In this document: positions 7,869 to 14,251 of the stretch, in pieces
How the letters are laid out: every line of letters begins with the position of its first letter
Numbering within the stretch: position 1 is the stretch's first letter
Source of the DNA: JAYSFC01 sp041913505
Lineage (GTDB): Bacteria > Pseudomonadota > Gammaproteobacteria > Burkholderiales > Burkholderiaceae_C
Direction of reading: 5' to 3'
DNA: 25,647 nucleotides
Assembly: GCA_041913505.1 (NCBI GenBank)
Contig: JAYSFC010000046.1
Coordinates: forward strand, 1-25,647
The notes under the pieces: model-generated
The model's database searches: none
The model's input: the letters and a program-made list of their open reading frames with translations, nothing else
Told to the model about the DNA's origin: nothing
Position numbers and translations under genes: made by a program

Positions 7869-7870
7869 TC

Positions 7871-8173
7871 ATGGACCACCCTGCTCCCAACATACCCCAC
7901 AGCCGCATCGCCGCCACTCTGACGTGGCTTACGCTGATCGCATTGACCTTGGCTAGCGTGGCTGCATCCGCGCGCGGCGCCGAGGAGGGCGTGCGCCTGG
8001 CCATGTCGCTGATGATTGCCGTCCTGTGCGCGATCAAGGCGGAACTCCTGGTGCGCCACTTCCTTCATGTGGCGGATGCCGGCCCGTTGTTCTCGACCCT
8101 GGTCAGGGTGTTTGCCGCCATCGTGCCGCTGGCCCTGGTCTTCAGCGCCCTTCGGGAGAGATGGCCGCTTTGA
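7871..8173 (+). CDS. norF: NorF-like small membrane protein, cytochrome oxidase subunit IV family
   Basis: A 100-residue protein with three predicted membrane segments (roughly residues 15-32, 43-60 and 73-92), the layout of prokaryotic cytochrome c oxidase subunit IV proteins, to which NorF belongs. The stretch AMSLMIAVLCAIKAELLVRHFLHV fits the family pattern in the second segment and following loop. It starts two bases after norE ends, so the pair is clearly cotranscribed, and norE-norF pairs are common in denitrifiers. The family call depends on size, topology and neighbour as well as limited sequence resemblance. Confidence 0.75.
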   Translation: MDHPAPNIPHSRIAATLTWLTLIALTLASVAASARGAEEGVRLAMSLMIAVLCAIKAELLVRHFLHVADAGPLFSTLVRVFAAIVPLALVFSALRERWPL

Positions 8174-8194
8174 GCGCTGGTAACCTATGCGCCC

Positions 8195-8599
8195 ATGACC
8201 GCACCATCCTTTCCCATCCGCACGGAATGCCCCCCAGGCGCCTGCGTATGTGACCGGGATGCGCTGTTGCAGACGCCAGGAGGGGATGTGCGGATTCTTC
8301 GGTTGACCCGCGAAGAAGAAAAGCGGCTCATCCAACGCCTTGAGAACCTGGGCAGCCTGAGCGAGCTGCGGCACCTCGAAGAGCGCATGGAGCAGCAGCT
8401 CGGCATTCGCCTCACCCTCTCGTCCAGCCCTAACGAAGTGCGCAGTTTGCGGGGCATTGCCATCCTGGTGCATGAGCAGCGTGGCTTGTGTCGCAAGACA
8501 AGGCAGGCCATTCCTGCGGCAATCAAGAAGAGCATGGAGCGCTGCCCCGATATCGCCTATGCGCTGTTGAACGAAGAGGGACTGTTCGCCGGGCTCTGA
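8195..8599 (+). CDS. Uncharacterised small cysteine-rich protein downstream of norEF
   Basis: I do not recognise this 134-residue protein. It is soluble, with no signal peptide or membrane segment. Near the N-terminus is CPPGACVC (C12, C17, C19); two further cysteines are at C99 and C117. The middle (residues 38-70) is strongly charged and likely helical. The cysteine spacing could suit a metal or Fe-S site, but this is speculation. The gene begins 21 bases after the norF-like stop on the same strand, so it probably belongs to the same transcript. Its stop lies four bases from that of the convergent tctC-like gene. Coding is supported by GC-rich third positions and the tight spacing. Confidence 0.7.
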   Translation: MTAPSFPIRTECPPGACVCDRDALLQTPGGDVRILRLTREEEKRLIQRLENLGSLSELRHLEERMEQQLGIRLTLSSSPNEVRSLRGIAILVHEQRGLCRKTRQAIPAAIKKSMERCPDIAYALLNEEGLFAGL

Positions 8600-8603
8600 A
8601 GTT

Positions 8604-9572
8604 TCAACGCAGCAGCCCGAACTCAGCGGCCAGCTCGCGGTACAGGCGCATCTGCTGGGCGATTCGTGCCTCCAGCTCTGGCCCTGTCAGCCATGCGGGT
8701 TGCAAGCCTGCGCGTCGCAGCGCCGCATCCAGCGAAGGGTGGCGACCTGCGCGTGCCAGGATCTCGCGCCATTCCTGCACGTCGCGCTCGGCCACTGCGG
8801 GCCCCAGGTAGATGCCGCGCACAATGGGCCAGCGGATGGATACGCCCTGCTCCGCCGCCGTCGGAACGGCTGCCAGCGTGCCCGGCAAACGCTCATCCGA
8901 CAGCACGGCCAGCACGCGGATAGGCGCCCCCTGCTCCAGATGGCGTGCCACTTCGGCAGCGTCTCCCGCGAGCACCTGCACATGGTGGCCCGCCAACGCG
9001 GTCAACGCTTCCCCTCCTCCCTCGAAGGCCACGAAACGCAGGGTCTTGTGGCTCACCCCGGCTGCCCGCGCAAGCAGGGCCGCTTTCATCCAGTCCTGGC
9101 TTCCAATGGCTCCGCCGGCGCCAAAAACCATCTGTCCGGGGCGGCTGCGCAGTGCCTCGAGCAAGTCGGCCAACTTCCGGTACGGCGCGTCGCGGTGGAC
9201 GGCAATCACGCCATAGTCCAAGCCGATCGCGCCAAGCCAGCGCACGTCGCGCTCCGTATGCGGGCCAAACCGGCCCTGGGCCAGGTTGAGCAAGGACCCC
9301 GAGGAAAACGCCACCACCGAATGGGGATCGGCGGGCTGCTGCATCACGGACCGCCTGAAGGCCAGCGCGCCAATGCCGCCGGGCTGGTAGACCACCGGTA
9401 GGCGTGTCGCAGTCTGCCCCGAGGCCTCTAGTGCGGAAGCCAGCAGCTGGCAGGTCAGATCGAAGCCGCCCCCAGGCTTGGCGGGCGCCACGCAGCGGGC
9501 GCCGTCGAGCACGCCGGCCTGCACTGCGGCGGCACAGGCCAAGGTCAGGGCGACGCACCATAGCTTCTTCAT
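8604..9572 (-). CDS. TctC/Bug-family periplasmic solute-binding protein, coupled to a sensor kinase
   Basis: A 322-residue periplasmic binding protein of the tripartite tricarboxylate (TctC/Bug) family, with a signal peptide over about residues 1-19 (MKKLWCVALTLACAAAVQA). Family features are APAKPGGGFDLTCQLLA near the N-terminus, VYQPGGIGALAF, DPHSVVAFSSGSLLNLAQG, and GAGGAIGSQDW. Two cysteines bracket the first motif and may form a disulfide. I chose ATG at 9572 because it overlaps the kinase stop as ATGA and begins the signal peptide; the GTG at 9587 is inside the kinase. Being the third gene of a regulator-kinase-binding protein unit suggests that it may present the ligand to the kinase rather than only serve transport. 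Confidence 0.9.
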   Translation of the reverse strand: MKKLWCVALTLACAAAVQAGVLDGARCVAPAKPGGGFDLTCQLLASALEASGQTATRLPVVYQPGGIGALAFRRSVMQQPADPHSVVAFSSGSLLNLAQGRFGPHTERDVRWLGAIGLDYGVIAVHRDAPYRKLADLLEALRSRPGQMVFGAGGAIGSQDWMKAALLARAAGVSHKTLRFVAFEGGGEALTALAGHHVQVLAGDAAEVARHLEQGAPIRVLAVLSDERLPGTLAAVPTAAEQGVSIRWPIVRGIYLGPAVAERDVQEWREILARAGRHPSLDAALRRAGLQPAWLTGPELEARIAQQMRLYRELAAEFGLLR

Positions 9573-10960
9573 GGCCGGGGCCACCACAGCGTTGCGCAGG
9601 TGCCTTTGCCCGTCTCGGGCGAAGGCTCGAGGCGCAAGGTCCCGGCGTGCCGTTCGATGGCGGAGCGCGCAATGGCCAGGCCCAGGCCCGAACCGCGGCT
9701 GCCCCGCCCCTTGGCAAAGCGCTGCCCGGCGCGGCCTTCGAGTTCGGGCGGCAGGCCGGGTCCATCGTCGACTACCTGCAGGCTGTAGCCGAGGCGATCC
9801 GCCGCCGCGCGCAGCGTGATTACCCCCTGTGGCCGCCCGTGCTCCACGGCGTTGTGCACCAGGTTCAGCAGCGCCTGGCGCAGCAGCTCCGCATCGCCGT
9901 GCGCTCCGATGGGCAGATCCCCCTCCTCCACTCCCAGGTCCATCCCCCGCTCGCGGGCAACGGGCAGCACGGCGAGGGCCACTTCGCGCGCGAGGGCGCC
10001 CAGGTCGATTTCCTGGGTCTGCACGAGCGCCGAATCGCTGCGCGCCAGGGCCAGCAGCTGGTTGGCAGCCCGTGTGGCCTGCGCGAGTCCGTCTGAAAGG
10101 GCCCGCAACGCTTCGTGCTGGCGCCGTGGATCGGTTTCGCGCAGCGCGTAGTCGAGCTGCGCCCGCAGGGTGGCCAGGGGGGTGCGCAGCTGGTGCGAAG
10201 CGTCGTCGACAAAGCTCTTGCGCTCGCTGATCAGTTGCTCGATGCGCTGCATCTGCTGGTTGACGGCCTCTACGAGCGGGCGAATGTCGCCGGGCAGGCC
10301 CTGCGCGGGCAGCGGCCGCAGATCGTCGCTGGCGCGTGCGCGGATGCTGTCTGCCAATTGCGTGATGGGCCGCAGTGCCACCGCCAGGCCAAGGAATACC
10401 GACACACCGAGAACCAGGAGCAGCAGCACGTCGCGCACGGCCGCACGCTGCACGAAGCTTGCCGTGAACTGCTCGCGCGACGTGGTGCTCTCGGCCACCT
10501 GGATCACGAGCTGCGGATGCTGCGTATCGCCCGGCCCGGCGTCCAGCGCGCGCATGAAGGCCCCCACGCGCACCGATTCGCCAAAGTACTCCGCGTCGTA
10601 GAACAAGGGCTTGTCCTCCTGCAGCGGCCGCGGAGGCGCGGGCAGATCCGCATGGCCGATCTCCACGAGCCCATCGGCCGTGGCCACCCGAAAGTACACG
10701 TTGCCCGTGGCCGTGAGCTGGAAGAACTCAAATAGCCGGTATGGCAGCTCCACCGACAGCCCACCCGACGCCGTGGACACATTGAGGTCCAGGGACTTGA
10801 TCGCTCCGAGCAGCGAGCGGTCGTAGGCCGCATTGGCCGAGGCCACGGCATCCACGCGCGTGAACCACAGCCCCGCGGCCGTCTCGAGCGCCAGCACCGG
10901 CAGCAGGAAAGCCAGCAAGCGCAGCTTAGTGCTCGTGCGGTGCTGCCAGTTCCAGCGCAT
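9569..10960 (-). CDS. tctE: TctE-like sensor histidine kinase
   Basis: A 463-residue inner-membrane kinase. A first membrane helix (about residues 13-33) is followed by a periplasmic sensor region to about 175, of the kind found in two-component sensors of the tricarboxylate group. A second helix lies at 177-197 (DVLLLLVLGVSVFLGLAVAL), then a HAMP region. The phosphoacceptor is H256 in DASHQLRTPLA; N-box residues lie in LLNLVHNAVEHG, G1 in VDDGPGLP and G2 in GSGLGLAI. I chose ATG 10960, which overlaps the regulator's 3' end by 35 bases; a more upstream start would give an unrelated cysteine-rich N-terminus lying inside the regulator gene. The ligand is probably a carboxylate, but is not shown by sequence. 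Confidence 0.9.
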   Translation of the reverse strand: MRWNWQHRTSTKLRLLAFLLPVLALETAAGLWFTRVDAVASANAAYDRSLLGAIKSLDLNVSTASGGLSVELPYRLFEFFQLTATGNVYFRVATADGLVEIGHADLPAPPRPLQEDKPLFYDAEYFGESVRVGAFMRALDAGPGDTQHPQLVIQVAESTTSREQFTASFVQRAAVRDVLLLLVLGVSVFLGLAVALRPITQLADSIRARASDDLRPLPAQGLPGDIRPLVEAVNQQMQRIEQLISERKSFVDDASHQLRTPLATLRAQLDYALRETDPRRQHEALRALSDGLAQATRAANQLLALARSDSALVQTQEIDLGALAREVALAVLPVARERGMDLGVEEGDLPIGAHGDAELLRQALLNLVHNAVEHGRPQGVITLRAAADRLGYSLQVVDDGPGLPPELEGRAGQRFAKGRGSRGSGLGLAIARSAIERHAGTLRLEPSPETGKGTCATLWWPRP

Positions 10961-11606
10961 AGCCGAGGCCCCGGTAGGTGTGGATGCGCACGCCGCTGTG
11001 CTCCAGGCGTTTGCGCAGGCGGTGCAGCAGCACATCGACCACGCTGGGCTGCACATCCTCGTCGTCGCCGAAAACGCGGTCCAGCACGTGTTGGCGCGAC
11101 AGCGGCTCGCCGCTGCGCTGGATCAGCGCTTTGAGCAGCGTATGCTCGCGCGGCGATAGCGCCAGCAGCTCAGCATCCAGCGAAAACTGCCGCGTGATGG
11201 TGTCGAACTGCAGGGGCCCGCAGGCCAGGCGCGGGTGCTCGCTGCCGCGCGCGCGGCGTACGAGGGCGGTGAGGCGCGCCTCCAGCTCGGCCAGTGCAAA
11301 GGGTTTGACCAGGAAATCGTCGGCCCCGGCATTGAGGCTGTTCACCTTGTCGCCGAGCGAGTCGCGCGCCGTGAGGATCAGCACTGGCACGCGCACGTCG
11401 CGTTCCCGCAGCCGCCGCAGGATGCTCGCGCCATCGCGGCCCGGCAAACCCAGGTCGAGCACTACGGCGTCGTATTCCTGCACGGCCAGCGCCTGCTCCA
11501 CGAGGCGGCCATCGTCGCGCCAGTCGACGCGCCAGCCGCCCTGCTCCAGGGCCTTGCTCAGCCACTCGCCCAGTGCATGCTCGTCTTCGGCCAACAGAAT
11601 GCGCAT
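10926..11606 (-). CDS. tctD: TctD-like response regulator, OmpR/PhoB family
   Basis: A 226-residue DNA-binding response regulator. The receiver domain has the acidic pocket AEDE (E7, D8), phosphoacceptor D51 in VVLDLGLPG, the threonine of LILTARD, and lysine in FLVKPF. The winged-helix output domain covers about residues 125-220, with LSPREHTLLKAL and SVVDVLLHRLRKRLE followed by IHTYRGLGYAL. The start at ATG 11606 begins the standard MRILLAEDE; an in-frame GTG ten codons upstream is less likely. It overlaps the kinase gene and presumably controls the divergent tctC-like gene from the shared spacer. Confidence 0.93.
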   Translation of the reverse strand: MRILLAEDEHALGEWLSKALEQGGWRVDWRDDGRLVEQALAVQEYDAVVLDLGLPGRDGASILRRLRERDVRVPVLILTARDSLGDKVNSLNAGADDFLVKPFALAELEARLTALVRRARGSEHPRLACGPLQFDTITRQFSLDAELLALSPREHTLLKALIQRSGEPLSRQHVLDRVFGDDEDVQPSVVDVLLHRLRKRLEHSGVRIHTYRGLGYALELAAPHEH

Positions 11607-11710
11607 GGCGGCGATTATGTCGCGCACCTTGGGCACGGTTTGAAAGGGAATTGATAGGTTGGCCAGTGCACCATCGCGGCGTTCGCATTCCTACACGCAG
11701 GAGACACTCC
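11607..11710. promoter_or_regulatory. Divergent control region between tctD-like and tctC-like genes
   Basis: This 104-base spacer must carry the start signals of both genes. AGGAGA at 11699-11704 is a good ribosome site for the plus-strand gene. I see no convincing -35/-10 pair and no clear direct or inverted repeat for the response regulator, so no operator is assigned. Confidence 0.5.
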
Positions 11711-12709
11711 ATGACCACCCCGATCGCGGGCCGTCGCCAGCTGCTGCTGGCCGGGGCCGCAGCCGCCGCTTCTACTTTCGCGCCCATGGTGCGCGCACAG
11801 TCCAACTGGCCTAGCAAGCCATTGCGCCTCGTGGTGCCCTTCGCGCCCGGGGGTAGCTCCGAGATCGTGGCGCGCGCCGCCGCGGGCGAAATGGCCAAGA
11901 CGATCGGCCAGAACGTGTTCGTGGACAACAAGCCCGGCGCGGCCGGCAACATCGCGATGCAGGAGGTGGCCAACAGTACCGACGAGCACACGCTCATCCT
12001 GGGCCACATCGGTACGCTGGCCGTCAATCCCTACATCTTTCCCAAACTGTCCTACGACGCCAACCGCGACTTCGCGCCCATCACGCTGCTGTCCAAGGTA
12101 CCCAGCCTCTACGTGGTACACCCGGACCTGCCGGTGAAGAACCTCAAGGACTTCATCGCCTACGTGAAGAGCAAGCCCGGTCAGCTCAACTACGGCTCCG
12201 CAGGCAACGGCAGCGCAGGCCACCTGGCGTTCGAATACCTCAAGATGGTCAGCGACACCTTCATGCTGCACGTGCCCTACCGCGGCACGGGCCCCATGCT
12301 CACCGATCTGATGGCCGGGCGGCTGCAGGCCGCATCGGTGGGCGCGCCGGCCCTGCTGGCTTTCATCAAGGCGGGCAAGCTGCGCTGCATTGCCACAGGC
12401 ACCTCACAGCGCCTGCCCCAACTGCCCGACGTGCCGACGGTGGCCGAGCAAGGATTCAAGGGCTTCGAGATGACGCAGTGGTATGGCCTCATGGCTCCGA
12501 GCAAATGGCCCAAGGCGCACCTTGCCAAACTGGAGGCCGAGGCCATCAAGGCCGCACGCAGCACCCTGGTGAAGGAGAAGCTTTCGCAGGAAACCGCCCT
12601 GGCCGTGGGCAACACCGCCGCCGAGTTCGATGCCTTCATCAAAGCCGAGCAGGCACGCTGGAAACCCGTGATCGCACGCGCCCAGATCAAGCCCGAAGGC
12701 ATGGGCTGA
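11711..12709 (+). CDS. TctC/Bug-family periplasmic solute-binding protein
   Basis: A 332-residue periplasmic binding protein of the Bug family, typically carrying organic acids to a TctAB transporter. The N-terminus, with RR (residues 9-10 region) followed by QLLLAGAAAAAS and ending near VRAQ, resembles a twin-arginine type signal. Family features follow: KPLRLVVPFAPGGSSEIVAR, FVDNKPGAAGNIAMQEVA, VPSLYVVHPDLP, LNYGSAGNGSAGHLAFEY, VPYRGTGPMLTDLMAGR and LPDVPTVAEQGFKGFE. ATG 11711 has AGGAGA seven bases upstream; a longer frame to 11573 runs into the divergent regulator and is rejected. No TctA or TctB gene is adjacent, so the transporter, if there is one, lies elsewhere. Confidence 0.93.
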   Translation: MTTPIAGRRQLLLAGAAAAASTFAPMVRAQSNWPSKPLRLVVPFAPGGSSEIVARAAAGEMAKTIGQNVFVDNKPGAAGNIAMQEVANSTDEHTLILGHIGTLAVNPYIFPKLSYDANRDFAPITLLSKVPSLYVVHPDLPVKNLKDFIAYVKSKPGQLNYGSAGNGSAGHLAFEYLKMVSDTFMLHVPYRGTGPMLTDLMAGRLQAASVGAPALLAFIKAGKLRCIATGTSQRLPQLPDVPTVAEQGFKGFEMTQWYGLMAPSKWPKAHLAKLEAEAIKAARSTLVKEKLSQETALAVGNTAAEFDAFIKAEQARWKPVIARAQIKPEGMG

Positions 12710-12738
12710 GCGATTTCGGCACCAGCCCCGCCCTGCGC

Positions 12739-13086
12739 TCAGGCGGCTGGCCCCTGCGGGCTGAACATTGCCTGCTGCTGCACCTGGCGATCGAACTGCC
12801 GCGCCAGGCTGCCGCATACCAGATCGCACAGCGCATACACCGACGCGTCCTCGATGCGGTAGTACACGCTCGTCCCCCGGCTCTCGCGCGCGACGAGGCC
12901 GTGCTTGGTAAGCACCGACAGGTGCTTGGATACATTCGCTGCCGTGTAGCCGCACAGCTGAGCCAGCTCGCCCACGTTGTGCTCGCTGTTGCGCAGCAGG
13001 TTCAGAAGGCGCAGGCGTGTGGGCTCGGACAGGGCCTGAAAGTAGGCTGCGACCTGCTCTAGGGCTTCGGGAGGCAAGTCTTTCAT
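12739..13086 (-). CDS. ArsR-family transcriptional repressor, candidate sulfide/thiol sensor
   Basis: A 115-residue winged-helix repressor of the ArsR/SmtB family: FQALSEPTRLRLLNLL, the HTH NVGELAQLCGYTAANVSKHL, and the wing RESRGTSVYYRIED. It lacks the ELCVCDL metal motif of ArsR proper. Its cysteines are C45 in the recognition region and C87 and C91 in the last helix, positions that recall the thiol pair of persulfide sensors such as BigR and SqrR, though not identically placed. It is divergent from a sulfide-oxidation and efflux operon and faces a 44-bp palindrome. GAGGA precedes the ATG. I infer that it represses that operon and itself; metal sensing remains an alternative. Confidence 0.88.
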   Translation of the reverse strand: MKDLPPEALEQVAAYFQALSEPTRLRLLNLLRNSEHNVGELAQLCGYTAANVSKHLSVLTKHGLVARESRGTSVYYRIEDASVYALCDLVCGSLARQFDRQVQQQAMFSPQGPAA

Positions 13087-13132
13087 AAGGAATCCTCGGG
13101 AGAAGGCCGGGTGGCCAGGCCCATATTGTAGT

Positions 13133-13176
13133 CATTGATTGACTATTTAGCTAATTGGTTAAATAATCAAACAATG
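13133..13176. promoter_or_regulatory. 44-bp palindrome overlapping divergent promoters: candidate ArsR-family operator
   Basis: Arms CATTGATTGACTATTTAGC (13133-13151) and GTTAAATAATCAAACAATG (13158-13176) pair at 16 of 19 positions around six bases. Inside lies a strong plus-strand promoter, TTGACT (13139-13144), 17 bases, AATAAT (13162-13167), each five of six to consensus. On the minus strand TTGATT, 17 bases, AATAGT occupies the mirror positions; ATTGTA (13125-13130), giving TACAAT on the minus strand, is another possible -10 for the repressor gene. A repressor bound here would block both directions. The plus-strand transcript is expected to begin near 13174, the A of the next gene's ATG. 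Confidence 0.75.
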
Positions 13177-14250
13177 CTTTACCACTTCCGCCTCTCCCCT
13201 TCCTCCCTCAGGGCCGGAACGGCCTTGGCCGCCGTGACGCTGGCCTGTTCCGGCTGGGCCCACGCCTCGGGGCTTGCGACCGTGCGTGCCGAAGCTCCCG
13301 GCGGTAGCGCCTGGGCCAGTGCGGACGCCGTGGTGGAGGCTGTGCGCGACACCACGTTGTCGTCCCAGGTGCCCGGTGCCGTGGTGTCGCTCTCCGTGCG
13401 CGTGGGCGACCGCGTGCAAGCCGGCCAGGAACTCGCGCGGCTCGACGCGAGGGCCGCCCAACAGGCTGCCGCCGCTAGCGCGGCCCAGGTGGAAGCTGCC
13501 CGCACGGGCGCCCAGATCGCCGCCAAGGAGTTCGCCCGCCAGCGCCAGCTCTTTGAAAAGCAGTACATCAGCCAGGCCGCGCTGGAGCGCAGCCAGGCGC
13601 AGCTCGATGCGGCCCAGGCCCAGGTGCGTGCGCAGCAGGCGCAGTCGAACGCGGCCTACGCCCAGTCGAGCTACTACGTGCTGCGCGCTCCTTATGCGGG
13701 CGTGGTGAGCGAGGTGCCCGTGTCGCTCGGCGACATGGCCGCTCCGGGCCGCCCGCTGGTGCGGCTGTACGACCCGCGTGCGCTGCGCATCACGGCGACG
13801 GCGCCGCAAACGCTCGTCCAGGGCCTGCCCGCGGATGCCCCGGCAGCCATTGAGCTTCCGGGCACAGGCAAGGAACGCATCGCGCTCGAAGCCCGCCAAG
13901 TGCAACGCCTGCCCGTGGCGGACAGCGCCACACACACGGTTCAACTGCGCGCCGACCTGCCCGCTGGGCTCGACGGCGTGGCGCCTGGCATGTTCGCGCG
14001 CCTGTGGCTGCCGGGAGCAGGCACAGCATCGGCCCTGCCCGTAGTGCCCGCCAGCGCCGTCGTACGCCGCGCCGAGATGACGGGTGTGTACGTGGTGGAC
14101 GAGCAAGGCCATCCCCGCTTGCGCCAGGTGCGGCTTGGCCGCGTCCTGCTCGGTAGCACGAGCGGCACAGGCAGCGTTGAAGTGCTGAGCGGCCTGCGCA
14201 GTGGCGAGCGCGTGGCCACCGACCCCCAGGCCGCAGCCCAGGTGCGCTGA
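13174..14250 (+). CDS. RND efflux membrane fusion (periplasmic adaptor) protein
   Basis: A 358-residue HlyD/AcrA-type adaptor joining an inner-membrane RND pump to an outer-membrane channel. A signal peptide covers about residues 1-31 (hydrophobic AGTALAAVTLACSGWAHAS; a lipoprotein cysteine at LAC is possible but the box is weak). The biotinyl-lipoyl half motifs are PGAVVSLSVRVGDRVQAGQELARLD and, after an alanine- and glutamine-rich coiled hairpin (about 100-160), LRAPYAGVVSEVPVSLGDMAAPGRPLVRL. A barrel and a membrane-proximal domain with VVPASAVVRR and LRSGERVATDP follow. ATG 13174 has no ribosome site and coincides with the predicted transcript start; an in-frame TTG at 13135 would put coding sequence inside the promoter. 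Confidence 0.92.
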   Translation: MLYHFRLSPSSLRAGTALAAVTLACSGWAHASGLATVRAEAPGGSAWASADAVVEAVRDTTLSSQVPGAVVSLSVRVGDRVQAGQELARLDARAAQQAAAASAAQVEAARTGAQIAAKEFARQRQLFEKQYISQAALERSQAQLDAAQAQVRAQQAQSNAAYAQSSYYVLRAPYAGVVSEVPVSLGDMAAPGRPLVRLYDPRALRITATAPQTLVQGLPADAPAAIELPGTGKERIALEARQVQRLPVADSATHTVQLRADLPAGLDGVAPGMFARLWLPGAGTASALPVVPASAVVRRAEMTGVYVVDEQGHPRLRQVRLGRVLLGSTSGTGSVEVLSGLRSGERVATDPQAAAQVR

Positions 14251-14251
14251 C

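Noticed and set aside
12722..12750. Hairpin between the tctC-like gene and the ArsR-family gene as a terminator
   Set aside because: CCAGCC and GGCTGG can pair, but the stem has a bulge and there is no T-tract on either side.
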